This document shows positions 37,662 to 47,738 of a stretch of 64,000 nt of DNA, one piece after another (within the stretch, counting starts at the first letter, position 1; every line of letters begins with the position of its first letter). Origin of the DNA: an uncultured Psychroserpens sp. GTDB taxonomy: Bacteria > Bacteroidota > Bacteroidia > Flavobacteriales > Flavobacteriaceae. Both the position numbers and the translations under genes were made by a program. The DNA lies in NCBI GenBank assembly GCA_947489585.1, contig CANLEE010000003.1, forward strand, positions 62,001-126,000, given 5' to 3'. A model generated the notes under the pieces. That model worked only from the letters and a program-made list of their open reading frames with translations, was not told the DNA's origin and ran no database searches.

Positions 37662-38336
37662 CTATTTTTTATGACCTCCAACAATAATAACAATCTCACC
37701 TTTAGGTGGTTTATTGGTATAATGCTCTAAAACTTCTTTTGCAGTTCCTCTTACCGTTTCTTCGTATAGTTTTGTCAATTCTCGTGACACCGAAACTGCC
37801 CTATCTTCTCCAAAATACTCACAAAAATTAGTGAGTGTTTTTATGAGTTTATGCGGACTTTCATAAAAAATTAGTGTACGTGATTCTTCGGAAAGTAGTT
37901 TTAGTCGTGTTTGCCGTCCTTTCTTTACAGGAAGAAACCCTTCAAAAACAAACTTATCGTTTGGTAATCCTGAATTTACAAGTGCAGGGACAAAGGCTGT
38001 TGCACCAGGTAAGCAATCAACCACTATTTGGTTTTCAACACAAGCTCTAGTCAATAAAAAACCAGGGTCAGAAATTGCAGGTGTTCCAGCATCACTGATT
38101 AAAGCTATAGATAACCCGCTTTTAAGTTTCTGTATCAAATGGTCAACCATCTTATGCTCATTATGCATATGGTGACTTTGCATTTGTGTGCCGATATCGT
38201 AATGCTTGAGTAGTTTTCCTGAAGTTCGTGTATCTTCAGCTAAAATCAAATCAACAGTTTTTAAAACTTCAACAGCTCTAAAGGTCATGTCTTTTAAATT
38301 TCCGATAGGTGTAGGTACAATATAAAGTTTACTCAT
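37662..38336 (-). CDS. rsmI: 16S rRNA (cytidine-1402 2'-O)-methyltransferase
   Basis: 224 residues of the tetrapyrrole methylase superfamily. YIVPTPIGNLKDMTFRAVEV and LILAEDTRTSGKLLKHY are diagnostic of RsmI, with IALISDAGTPAISDPG and FLPVKKGRQTRL later. It methylates C1402 in the ribosomal P site. The C-terminal helical extension of E. coli RsmI is absent, as in many Bacteroidota. Confidence 0.95.
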   Translation of the reverse strand: MSKLYIVPTPIGNLKDMTFRAVEVLKTVDLILAEDTRTSGKLLKHYDIGTQMQSHHMHNEHKMVDHLIQKLKSGLSIALISDAGTPAISDPGFLLTRACVENQIVVDCLPGATAFVPALVNSGLPNDKFVFEGFLPVKKGRQTRLKLLSEESRTLIFYESPHKLIKTLTNFCEYFGEDRAVSVSRELTKLYEETVRGTAKEVLEHYTNKPPKGEIVIIVGGHKK

Positions 38337-38510
38337 TGTATGCAGTTTCTTTTCAAATTTACAATGTTTCTAACTATATTAACGCAACCTTTTATGATAT
38401 TTAGCATCTTTTAATAGGTTAAGAGTTTATAGTAGGAAAATTCTATATTTAACTGTTATAGTCTTGAGACTCCTTATATTCTAAATTACACTAGTCAAAA
38501 CTATTATTCT

Positions 38511-41500
38511 ATGATTGGAAAACTATTCCGCTTCTTTTTTTTCTTTCTAATATGCTTACAACTACATAGTCAAACCACAGATTTATCGATTGTAGCTCAA
38601 GCTCAAAATACAGGCGGAACAAGTGTTTCTCAAGTTGAGATTTTTCAAGATTTTCAATATATAGTTACTATTATCAATTCTGGCAATCCTGTTGCAGATA
38701 CGACGTTTGAAATCACAATGTCAGCTAGCTTACAAAACCTTGATATTAATGCAATTACATCTCAAAATAATATTGGAGGTGCATCAAATGCCTCAAACTT
38801 AGTTTTAACAGGTAGTGTACTCACAGGTAGTGTTGCCAATTTACCAACCGATTCAAGTGTGGAATTAAAAATTGATGTCACTGCTCCAGCAACAGTTGGA
38901 GGTATTGCTATTAATGCGATTATCTCACCTCCAAATGGCACGACAGATACTAATACATCTAATAATCAATCACTCATATCTATTGACGTTATTGATGTAG
39001 ACATCGATTTTTCTGTAACACATTCTCAAGTCACTCCTACAGAGGGAACTGGTATTTCAGCTTGGAATGACACTGTTACTTATCAATTTACAATTACGAA
39101 TAATAGTGCTATAGATTACCCTTTAGAAAGTTTCAAAGGCACACTTACTCGAACTTCAGATTTAGACTTTGGAAGACCAAATGCACAATTAGAATCTATT
39201 ACTTGTGTTGGTACAACTGGAGGAACTGATTGTCCAGATGTTTCAGGTATTCCAATACAATCTCCATTTTTGATAAGTGGCTCTGCAGATATATTCTCCT
39301 ATGGCTCACAGCATATCTATACTTCAGGTGGCTCGGCTACTTATGAAATTGTATACAGATACTTAGACCCATCATGTGCTGTTGTGTTAGATACTATTGA
39401 AGTTGCTAGTACGATTTCAATAGTTTTAAATCATGCAAACCTCTCTCCAAATATCTCAAACATTGTAAATACGGAATTACTAGAAGGTGAATTGTGCCAA
39501 GTCACAGATATTTGTATAGATACGATACAAACCAATCCTGATTCTGCAACACAAGTCAATTGGAATGAAGAAGTCACTTTCGAGACTACCGTTTGTAATA
39601 ATGGTCCGCTCGATGCTAACATTGCTTTTTTTCTACAAAACCTGTCTGGAATTGATTGGAATATTCTATCTGCAGAATGTATCGCAACCACAGGAGCCAT
39701 TACCTGTGATGATGTGACCATTAACATTCAAGACATTTTTTGGGTAAATGAAGCCTTTATTTTGCCCGTTGGTGCTACAGTTACTGTTAGAACAGTTGTT
39801 GTTTTTATTGAACCCGAATGTTCTTTTAATACCCAACCTATTCAAGCGCATATTAGAAGCGGGACTAATGTTCTTGAATCCGATATTTTTGATAATGTTA
39901 TTGAAAATAGTGCACAAAGTGATTATGTCATGTTACCTGCTGTAGATGAATGCCCAAGTAGTGATTTAGGAATTACCAAAACCCAAATTAATCCTGTTTT
40001 ACCCGAAGGAGGCTCGGCAGGAAATCCAACGCAAACTGGAGATGTAACTTATGAAATTACAGCATCAAATTTAAGTGATGAAGATACAATTATTGAGCTT
40101 ATTGATTTTACCGAATTCTCTGCCGGAGCGACGCCTTTTATAGGCACATTAATAGCTGTAGAATGTGTGTCAACGACAGGGACTGCTGAATGTTTTACAA
40201 TCAATAATGCTAATATCGATGTGCCTTTAGATGGCATTCCAAATGCTGGCGTTATTGATGTTTTTTGGCAAATTACTCCAGAAGAGAATTGGATCTTACC
40301 AGCCAATAGTTCAGTGACATTTCAAGCAACTGTAGCATGGGAAACCGACTGTTCCATCAATGCGATTCCTGTTTCTAATTTCGTGGAAATTAGTCATGGG
40401 AACAGTATTCTTGACAACAACCCAATAAATAATGACGCAAGCGTAACCACCTTTTTTGCACCATGTGTGGATTTGGTCGTTCAAACATATCCTGAGTTTA
40501 CACAAGTGAATGTCAATCAGGCTTTTGATTGGATTATAGATATTACTAATAGTGAAACGAGTTCTAATGCCGTAAATATTTTTTTTGAAGATACCGTAAA
40601 CAATGTATTTACAATTACGGGCACACCAACTTGCGTGGTTACTAATGGAAATGCAACTTGCATTACAGGATTGACTACAACTGGAAATGTAGTAACAGGA
40701 ACCATCGATAATATGGATGCTGGTTCAACGATACAAATTCGAATCCCTGTAACAGCTCCAAACTTTGGAGGTGCTTATAATAATATAGCCGTTGCGACTC
40801 CAGATGAAGATGATAATTTAGAAATTTCGCCAGAAACCAATACGTCTATTAGTAATGTTCAGATTGTTGCGCCTTTACTTGATAAGGCTTATGATCCAGA
40901 CACAATAATTGTTGGTGAAGAAAGTACATTAACATTCACCATAACAAACTTACCGTCTAATCCAGCCCAAAGTGATATCTCATTTACTGATGTATTTCCG
41001 CCTGAGGTTATACTAGTCTCGACTCCAGATTGGGCTATGAGTAATGGTTGTACAGCAACTTTTGTTGGAACTACTGGCGACAATTTTGCGGGTGTAGCTG
41101 ATTTGGTGTTTCCTGAAGGTGTTGCCTCTTGTTCTTTTAGTGTTATTGTCACTTCTGATGTACCAGGCATTTATCTTAATGACACAACTAATTTTATAGA
41201 GCAAAATAATATTGACACGTCTCAAACTAATGCAACATTGACTGTTTTAGAAGATACTTCAGATGTTGATATTGAAATATTAAAAAGTGTTTCTCCAGAA
41301 GAAGCCATCATTGGTGAGCTGGTGACTTTTGAAATCTCGGCTACTAATTTAGGTACGACAGAAGGCACTGAAATTGAAATTCAAGACCTATTTCCTCTTG
41401 GAATGACATTCATATCAGCAACAGCTTCCGAAGGTATATTTGACACCTCAACATTTATATGGTCTATTGATGCTTTGATGAGTAATCAATCTGAAACACT

Positions 41501-41906
41501 AACGCTTGTCGCTCAAGTAGATTCTAGTAGTAATTTATTGAATGTGGCTTCACTTAATGCTTTAAGGCAACCCGATAGAGATGAATCTAATAACATAGAT
41601 GATGCTGAAGTGACCGTTCCTTTTTGTTTGTTAATTCCTCAAGGTCTTTCACCTAATGATGATGGTTTAAATGATGTTTTTGATATTCAATGTATCGAAG
41701 AATATCCTGATAATATGATTAAAATTTTCAATCGCTTAGGTGTTCAGATATATGAGCGACGAGATTATAAAGGTGATTGGGATGGAACACCAAATATGGG
41801 AGTTCCAGCATTATCAGGACGACTTCCAGTTGGAACGTATTTTTATATCTTAGATTTAAATAATGGAGAAAAGCCTATTTTAGGTTGGGTATACCTAAAT
41901 TACTAA
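38511..41906 (+). CDS. DUF11-repeat surface protein with type IX (type B) sorting domain
   Basis: 1131 residues. A signal peptide (FRFFFFFLICLQLHSQ) is followed by at least six DUF11-like immunoglobulin repeats (VTYQFTITNNS, VTYEITASNLS, VTFEISATNLG and similar). The last 85 residues are a gliding-motility-associated C-terminal domain: PQGLSPNDDGLNDVFDI, KIFNRLGVQIYERRDYKGDW and LPVGTYFYILDL. This class is secreted by the type IX system and attached to the cell surface. Paired Cys residues in the repeats suggest disulfides. Adhesion is the likely role. Confidence 0.92.
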   Translation: MIGKLFRFFFFFLICLQLHSQTTDLSIVAQAQNTGGTSVSQVEIFQDFQYIVTIINSGNPVADTTFEITMSASLQNLDINAITSQNNIGGASNASNLVLTGSVLTGSVANLPTDSSVELKIDVTAPATVGGIAINAIISPPNGTTDTNTSNNQSLISIDVIDVDIDFSVTHSQVTPTEGTGISAWNDTVTYQFTITNNSAIDYPLESFKGTLTRTSDLDFGRPNAQLESITCVGTTGGTDCPDVSGIPIQSPFLISGSADIFSYGSQHIYTSGGSATYEIVYRYLDPSCAVVLDTIEVASTISIVLNHANLSPNISNIVNTELLEGELCQVTDICIDTIQTNPDSATQVNWNEEVTFETTVCNNGPLDANIAFFLQNLSGIDWNILSAECIATTGAITCDDVTINIQDIFWVNEAFILPVGATVTVRTVVVFIEPECSFNTQPIQAHIRSGTNVLESDIFDNVIENSAQSDYVMLPAVDECPSSDLGITKTQINPVLPEGGSAGNPTQTGDVTYEITASNLSDEDTIIELIDFTEFSAGATPFIGTLIAVECVSTTGTAECFTINNANIDVPLDGIPNAGVIDVFWQITPEENWILPANSSVTFQATVAWETDCSINAIPVSNFVEISHGNSILDNNPINNDASVTTFFAPCVDLVVQTYPEFTQVNVNQAFDWIIDITNSETSSNAVNIFFEDTVNNVFTITGTPTCVVTNGNATCITGLTTTGNVVTGTIDNMDAGSTIQIRIPVTAPNFGGAYNNIAVATPDEDDNLEISPETNTSISNVQIVAPLLDKAYDPDTIIVGEESTLTFTITNLPSNPAQSDISFTDVFPPEVILVSTPDWAMSNGCTATFVGTTGDNFAGVADLVFPEGVASCSFSVIVTSDVPGIYLNDTTNFIEQNNIDTSQTNATLTVLEDTSDVDIEILKSVSPEEAIIGELVTFEISATNLGTTEGTEIEIQDLFPLGMTFISATASEGIFDTSTFIWSIDALMSNQSETLTLVAQVDSSSNLLNVASLNALRQPDRDESNNIDDAEVTVPFCLLIPQGLSPNDDGLNDVFDIQCIEEYPDNMIKIFNRLGVQIYERRDYKGDWDGTPNMGVPALSGRLPVGTYFYILDLNNGEKPILGWVYLNY

Positions 41907-41913
41907 AGGCTTA

Positions 41914-42639
41914 TTACTCAAACTTACGCTCAATCGTATTTAAAAAACGCTCTTCAAATTCTTCCTTGCCTTCCCAATTATTATAATCTGGTTTTACGAT
42001 GTCGTTAATAAGGTGTGAGGCTTCTTTAAAAGAACTTGCTGTTTTTAATTGAGATAAAACCCGCTCATAATCTTCAATTTTACCATCAAATAAATGCTTG
42101 ACAAATGCTAATTTATCATTTAAACCAATATTTAATCCACCATTTTTAAGCTTATCATTTAATGACTTCTTTAAATTTTCATTAGCATCTGTTACAGGTT
42201 CAAAAACAGGAATATCTTCAAAGCCTGCAGTAATATCTTCTAGATGTTCTTTGGGTTCAGCAACAGCTGTCTCTATGATATCATCTATTTGTTGAGTTTC
42301 TTGAGGCATTTGAGCAACCATATCTTTTATTTTTTCCATTACTGGTTCATAAATATGGTCATCAACTTTTTCATCAAGATTGACATATATTTTATCTTCA
42401 ACTTCAATGTTATCACTTACTTTATTATTAAATGCTGTGTCTAACATTCCGAAGAACGAAGAATCACTACCAATTGTTGGTAAATCTCCTTCAAAATTTT
42501 CATTAGCAAACTTGAGAACGCTCAATTTTTCATATAACGCACCAGCTTCAGCATGTAATTTCACAACATCTTCCTTTCCTTTAAGTTTTAAAATTCTGTG
42601 AGCAATGCTTACTAAATCTGCTTCCAGCTTCTTCTTCAT
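41914..42639 (-). CDS. Conserved hypothetical acidic protein
   Basis: 241 residues, helical and acidic in the middle (about 60-150), with a conserved-looking C-terminal helical domain (KLAFVKHLFDGKIEDYERVL, then DIVKPDYNNWEGKEEFEERF). No signal, membrane segment or catalytic motif. Similar proteins occur across Flavobacteriaceae as far as I recall, without known function. It is divergent from tdk. Confidence 0.65.
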   Translation of the reverse strand: MKKKLEADLVSIAHRILKLKGKEDVVKLHAEAGALYEKLSVLKFANENFEGDLPTIGSDSSFFGMLDTAFNNKVSDNIEVEDKIYVNLDEKVDDHIYEPVMEKIKDMVAQMPQETQQIDDIIETAVAEPKEHLEDITAGFEDIPVFEPVTDANENLKKSLNDKLKNGGLNIGLNDKLAFVKHLFDGKIEDYERVLSQLKTASSFKEASHLINDIVKPDYNNWEGKEEFEERFLNTIERKFE

Positions 42640-42741
42640 AACTTTTATATTTTATCTAAAATAGATTTTTGTTTTTTACTAAATTTACGCCACCTTTATA
42701 CAAAACGAACTACAGGTTGGTTTTAGTGTTAAAATTACAAA

Positions 42742-43389
42742 ATGTTTCTCGAAAATACAGTAAATCATAAAGAACAATTTGGATGGATTGAAGTCATTTG
42801 CGGTTCAATGTTCTCTGGTAAAACAGAAGAATTGATTCGACGGCTTAAACGCGCACAATTTGCAAGACAAAAAGTTGAGATTTTTAAACCTGCCGTTGAT
42901 GTGCGTTATGATGAAGATATGGTTGTCTCTCATGATTCTAATGAAATTCGATCCACTCCTGTTCCTGCTGCTGCTAATATTCCTATTTTAGCAGACGGTT
43001 GTGATGTGGTTGGAATCGATGAAGCTCAATTTTTTGATGATGAAATTGTTAGAGTTTGTAATGATCTAGCTAATAAAGGTGTTCGTGTCATTGTTGCAGG
43101 ATTGGATATGGATTTTAAAGGCAATCCATTTGGTCCAATGCCAAATTTAATGGCCACTGCTGAATATGTTACCAAGGTACATGCGATTTGTACCCGAACA
43201 GGAAATTTGGCACAATACAGCTATAGAAAGGCCACAAGTGATGCGTTGGTGTTGTTAGGTGAAGTTGATGAGTATGAACCACTAAGTCGTGCTGCTTATT
43301 ATAAAGCGATGTTGCGTGATAAAGTGCGAAACATGAGAGTTAATGATGCTCAAGAAGTTTCTAATAAAGACAGTAAATCCAATGCCTAA
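42742..43389 (+). CDS. tdk: Thymidine kinase
   Basis: 215 residues of the type II family. Walker A is [15 protein letters not shown] (near residues 21-35) and Walker B is [14 protein letters not shown]. The lid and zinc region contains [15 protein letters not shown]; the usual zinc Cys pairs are reduced to one, as in other Bacteroidota. It salvages thymidine. It overlaps alr. Confidence 0.94.
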   Translation: MFLENTVNHKEQFGWIEVICGSMFSGKTEELIRRLKRAQFARQKVEIFKPAVDVRYDEDMVVSHDSNEIRSTPVPAAANIPILADGCDVVGIDEAQFFDDEIVRVCNDLANKGVRVIVAGLDMDFKGNPFGPMPNLMATAEYVTKVHAICTRTGNLAQYSYRKATSDALVLLGEVDEYEPLSRAAYYKAMLRDKVRNMRVNDAQEVSNKDSKSNA

Positions 43390-44488
43390 AGCAAAAGAAA
43401 CTGTATTAGAAATTGATTTAAAAGCACTCAAACATAATTTAGAGTATCTCAAATCTAAACTTAAAAACAGTCCAAAAATACTCGCTGTTGTAAAAGCTTT
43501 TGCTTACGGAAGTGATGCAAATATCGTTGCTAAATACCTTCAAGATTTAGACATCGATTACTTTGCAGTTGCCTACGTAAATGAAGGGGTTGCCTTGAGG
43601 GATGCAGGTATTAAAACACCTATTCTAGTCTTACACCCGCAGGCTATAAATTTCAAAACTTTAATTAACCGTTGCCTAGAACCTAGCCTATATAACGCTA
43701 AAGTTTTAAATGAATTTATTACTATAGCTACTGAAGAAAAACAAAGCAACTATCCTGTACATATCAAATTTAATACAGGCTTAAATCGTTTAGGGTTTTG
43801 GGAAAATGATGTAGATTATATTATTTCAAAACTGAATGCTACTTCAGCTATAAAAGTAAAGTCCTTATTTTCGCATTTGGCAGCTAGTGAAGACGAAACT
43901 GAAAAAGTGTTTACTGAAACTCAAATAAAAAATTTCAAATCCATTTCTGATGAATTTACTGAGGCCATAGGTTATAAACCCTTACTTCATTTAGCAAATA
44001 CGTCTGGAATTATTAATTATCCTGAAGCACATTTGGATATGGTAAGAACTGGAATTGGTTTATATGGGTTTGGAAATTCTGAAGCAGAAAACAAAAATCT
44101 CAAACCCATAGCGACTCTCAAATCTGTAATTTCTCAAATTCATAACATTGAAAAAGGAGAAACTGTTGGTTATAATAGAGCTTATAAAAGTAACGGCTTT
44201 GAAACAACAGCGACTATACCTATTGGTCATGCTGATGGTATCAGTAGACAATATGGTAAGCAAAAAGGATTCGTAACCGTTAATGGCAAAAAAGCACCAA
44301 TTATTGGTAATGTTTGTATGGATATGATTATGATCAATGTTACTGGTATTGAATGTAATGAAGGTGATGAGGTAATTATCTTCGGAAGTCATCCTGATGC
44401 CGAGCAATTTGCAAACACTGCTGATACAATTTCATATGAGATTATTACTGCCATTTCTCAACGTATCAAACGTATTATCTTAAAATAA
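43382..44488 (+). CDS. alr: Alanine racemase
   Basis: 368 residues from the ATG at 43382 within the end of tdk. [20 protein letters not shown] is the family start, [12 protein letters not shown] carries the PLP Lys, and the C-terminal [13 protein letters not shown] region carries the second catalytic Tyr. It makes D-alanine for peptidoglycan. Overlap with tdk suggests translational coupling. Confidence 0.95.
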   Translation: MPKAKETVLEIDLKALKHNLEYLKSKLKNSPKILAVVKAFAYGSDANIVAKYLQDLDIDYFAVAYVNEGVALRDAGIKTPILVLHPQAINFKTLINRCLEPSLYNAKVLNEFITIATEEKQSNYPVHIKFNTGLNRLGFWENDVDYIISKLNATSAIKVKSLFSHLAASEDETEKVFTETQIKNFKSISDEFTEAIGYKPLLHLANTSGIINYPEAHLDMVRTGIGLYGFGNSEAENKNLKPIATLKSVISQIHNIEKGETVGYNRAYKSNGFETTATIPIGHADGISRQYGKQKGFVTVNGKKAPIIGNVCMDMIMINVTGIECNEGDEVIIFGSHPDAEQFANTADTISYEIITAISQRIKRIILK

Positions 44489-44562
44489 TCGTTTTGAGTT
44501 TTTATTCCTTATTGATTTTTTCAGTATTTTAGAGTTCTAATAACTAACTTAATATATAAATT

Positions 44563-44964
44563 ATGTTGAAAGAATTTAAGAATTTTATAATGACAGGTAA
44601 TGTCATTGATTTTGCAGTTGCTGTTATTATGGCAGGTGCAATTGGTCTTGTGATAAATGGTTTTGTCGCTGATATTATCATGCCAGTAGTAGGACATTTT
44701 GCAGGAGGAGTAGATTTTGCAAATTTAAAGATGGTACTTACTGAAGCTTCTGGTGTAGAAGGAGAAGCGGGTTATGTAGCTGAAAATGCTATCCGTTGGG
44801 GAAAATGGATTAACACTATTGTTAATTTAATTATTGTTGGATTTGTAATGTTTATGATTGTAAAAGCTTATAACAAAACCAAAGCTCCAGCTGAAGAACC
44901 AGCTCCAGCAGGACCATCTGAAATTGATTTATTAACAGAAATCAGAGATGCTTTAAAAAAATAG
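44563..44964 (+). CDS. mscL: Large-conductance mechanosensitive channel
   Basis: 133 residues with the start LKEFKNFIMTGNVIDFAVAV (amphipathic helix and TM1), a periplasmic loop, TM2 (IVNLIIVGFVMFMIVKAYN) and a cytoplasmic C-terminal helix (IDLLTEIRDALKK). It opens under hypo-osmotic shock. It has its own strong terminator. Confidence 0.96.
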   Translation: MLKEFKNFIMTGNVIDFAVAVIMAGAIGLVINGFVADIIMPVVGHFAGGVDFANLKMVLTEASGVEGEAGYVAENAIRWGKWINTIVNLIIVGFVMFMIVKAYNKTKAPAEEPAPAGPSEIDLLTEIRDALKK

Positions 44965-44998
44965 TACGACATACCGCTACATTATATATTTTAACTTT

Positions 44999-45027
44999 AA
45001 CCGCCTCTTTTAGAGGCGGTTTTTTTA
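44999..45027 (+). terminator. Terminator of mscL
   Basis: AACCGCCTCT pairs with AGAGGCGGTT around a 3-nt loop, then T7. Confidence 0.93.
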
Positions 45028-45160
45028 TTGAATTCTTAAAAAAATCATTTCTTAATTACAAAAGCCTATTTTTTGTATCCTATTTTTCACAAAAAAAGAG
45101 CATTTTAAAGCAGGTTTAATCTAATAAAAACTATAATTTTACATCCTAAAATTTCATACG

Positions 45161-46150
45161 ATGAGAGTAGCTGTAGTTGGTGCCACTGGTTTAGTTGGCG
45201 AAGTCATGCTTAAAGTTCTTGAAGAACGTAATTTTCCTGTTTCAGAATTAATACCTGTTGCCTCAGAGCGTTCTATAGGTAAACTAATTTCATATAAAGG
45301 AAAAGAGTATAAAGTAGTTGGAATGCAGGATGCAATTAATATGAAACCTAATGTTGCTTTATTTTCGGCTGGAGGAGGTACTTCGTTAGAATGGGCTCCT
45401 AAATTTTCTGAAGCTGGAATTACTGTGATTGATAATTCCTCAGCTTGGCGAATGGATGAATCAAAAAAGTTAGTTGTTCCAGAGATTAATGCCAAAGCAT
45501 TAACTGCTGAAGATAAAATCATTGCTAATCCTAACTGTTCAACGATACAAATGGTAGTGGCTTTAGCGCCTCTTCATAAAAAATATAGAATCAAACGCAT
45601 TGTTGTTTCTACTTACCAATCTATAACAGGAACTGGTGTAAAAGCTGTTAGACAATTAGAAAACGAACTTGCAGGTATTAAAGGTGAAATGGCTTATCCA
45701 TACCCTATTCATCAAAATGCAATTCCTCATTGTGATGTTTTTGAAGAAAACGGCTATACCAAAGAAGAAATGAAGTTGGTAAGAGAGACTCAAAAAATAT
45801 TAGATGATCGTACTATTGCCGTTACTGCTACAGCTGTTAGAATACCAACAGCAGGTGGCCATAGTGAGGCTGTAAATGTTGAGTTTGAAAACGACTTTGA
45901 CATTACTGAAGTGCGACAATTACTCAATAGTTCTGCAGGAATCATCGTTCAAGACAATATTGATGTAAACACATATCCGATGCCAATTTATGCTAATGGT
46001 AAAGATGATGTTTTTGTTGGTAGAATTCGTCGTGACGGCTCTCAACCTAACACATTGAATATGTGGATTGTAAGCGATAATCTAAGAAAAGGTGCAGCCA
46101 CAAACACAATCCAAATAGCAGAATATTTACTAGAAAATAAACTATTATAA
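45161..46150 (+). CDS. asd: Aspartate-semialdehyde dehydrogenase
   Basis: 329 residues. AVVGATGLVGEVMLKVLEER is the NADP-binding start, IIANPNCSTIQMVVAL holds the catalytic Cys, and AVRIPTAGGHSEAVNVEF the catalytic His region. It reduces aspartyl phosphate in the lysine/threonine/methionine pathway. After it, 46151-46352 is an AT-rich gap with no gene that I can see. Confidence 0.96.
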   Translation: MRVAVVGATGLVGEVMLKVLEERNFPVSELIPVASERSIGKLISYKGKEYKVVGMQDAINMKPNVALFSAGGGTSLEWAPKFSEAGITVIDNSSAWRMDESKKLVVPEINAKALTAEDKIIANPNCSTIQMVVALAPLHKKYRIKRIVVSTYQSITGTGVKAVRQLENELAGIKGEMAYPYPIHQNAIPHCDVFEENGYTKEEMKLVRETQKILDDRTIAVTATAVRIPTAGGHSEAVNVEFENDFDITEVRQLLNSSAGIIVQDNIDVNTYPMPIYANGKDDVFVGRIRRDGSQPNTLNMWIVSDNLRKGAATNTIQIAEYLLENKLL

Positions 46151-46352
46151 TTTTTCTCATCTTTTCAGGTAGGGTTTTAAGCCTTATGGTTGTTTAGATA
46201 GTATACACATTGTAAAGTCCAAAATTAAGCAAAAAGTTAAACAGATTTTTTAGCATTTGGACTCTTGTTGTCTGATAAAAAGTGTATTACAACTAATTAA
46301 TTATTCAGATTTAGGCTTTGTAATTATATTTACTATCCAAATTTTACTATAA

Positions 46353-47723
46353 ATGTTTAAAAATTACTTGAAATCCTATAGCATGCTTGTCTTTGTTTTA
46401 GCGTTCTATTCTTGTAGTGACGATGATGACAATTATGTCCCTATAGCAATTGAAGCAAATGTAGATGCTGTTGAAGTTTCAGAAAACAGCTCCATTACCA
46501 TAGATGTTTTGTCAAATGACAATAACATTCCTGACAATGGAAGCCTTACTGCACAAAACTCTCAAAATGGTACTGTTCAAGTTTTAGACCCAAATACAAC
46601 GTTAGACAACCCGTCTGATGATGTTGTATTATATACTCCAAATGCTGACTTTGTTGGTACTGATACTTTTCAGTATACAATATGTAATGATAATAATAAT
46701 TGCGCAACTGGAACTGTAACTATAGTTGTTACACCTGTATCTCCTGTAAACTTTGATTTAGAGGAAATTCCTTATGCTACACTTTCAGAATACAATTTTT
46801 TTGAAGGTGTTATGAAAAATTTAGATCCAGTATTTGGTGTAATACCTTATGATTTAAATTCAACATTATTTACTGACTATGCACATAAAAAGCGTTTTGT
46901 ATGGATGCCAGATGGAACAAAAGCAAACTACAATAGTGATTTTACACCATTAGATTTTCCTGTTGGATCAGTACTTATCAAGAATTTCTATTATGATAAT
47001 GTTCAACCTACAAATACGACACGAATTATAGAAACTCGTTTAATGTATATGACAGATGAAGGTTGGGATTTTGCAAAATATGTTTGGAATGATGAACAGA
47101 CCGAAGCTACGTTTACAAATGCTGGTAGTTTTACAAATGTCGAATGGGTTGAGAATGGCGTAACGAATACTGCAAATTATAGAATCCCATCACGAAACGA
47201 ATGCTTTACTTGCCACAATAAATTTGGAACTCCATTACCTATAGGACCAAAACCTCAAAACCTCAATAGAGATTTAACATATACAGATGGGACTTCTAAT
47301 CAATTACAAAAATGGATTGAAGTAGGTTATTTAGAAAACAACCTCCCAACATCTATCGTGTCTACAGTAAAATGGGACGATGAGTCATTAGATTTAAATT
47401 TAAGAGTACGCTCTTATTTAGATATCAATTGTGCACATTGTCACTCAGAAGAAAGTTATTGTGAATATAGACCAATGCGCTTTGCTTTTCATGAAAATGA
47501 AGATGATATAAATAAGGGCGTTTGTGTTACTCCAGATACACAAATTTCAGGAACAAGTCATATTGTAGTCCCTGGAAATATTGATGCTTCTGTACTTCGG
47601 TTTAGAATAAACTCTACCGAAGAACAAAACAGAATGCCACTATTAGGTCGAACATTAAAACACGAAGAAGGCATTAGGCTTATCGAAGAATGGATTAATT
47701 CTCTAAGCGGAGAATGTGAATAA
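46353..47723 (+). CDS. Diheme c-type cytochrome lipoprotein (SO2930/HNE_0200 family) with an Ig-like domain
   Basis: 456 residues. A lipobox (LAFYSCSDDDDN) anchors it to a membrane. Residues about 30-130 form a Big_9/cadherin-like domain (VDVLSNDNNIPDNGSL; DTFQYTICND). The rest has two heme c sites, ECFTCHNKFG and NCAHCHSEES, in the context KRFVWMPDGTKANY and HIVVPGNIDASVLRFR typical of the family. It probably transfers electrons in the periplasm or at the surface. It is followed by a type IX secreted protein 15 nt later. Confidence 0.85.
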   Translation: MFKNYLKSYSMLVFVLAFYSCSDDDDNYVPIAIEANVDAVEVSENSSITIDVLSNDNNIPDNGSLTAQNSQNGTVQVLDPNTTLDNPSDDVVLYTPNADFVGTDTFQYTICNDNNNCATGTVTIVVTPVSPVNFDLEEIPYATLSEYNFFEGVMKNLDPVFGVIPYDLNSTLFTDYAHKKRFVWMPDGTKANYNSDFTPLDFPVGSVLIKNFYYDNVQPTNTTRIIETRLMYMTDEGWDFAKYVWNDEQTEATFTNAGSFTNVEWVENGVTNTANYRIPSRNECFTCHNKFGTPLPIGPKPQNLNRDLTYTDGTSNQLQKWIEVGYLENNLPTSIVSTVKWDDESLDLNLRVRSYLDINCAHCHSEESYCEYRPMRFAFHENEDDINKGVCVTPDTQISGTSHIVVPGNIDASVLRFRINSTEEQNRMPLLGRTLKHEEGIRLIEEWINSLSGECE

Positions 47724-47738
47724 ATTAAATTACAAGTT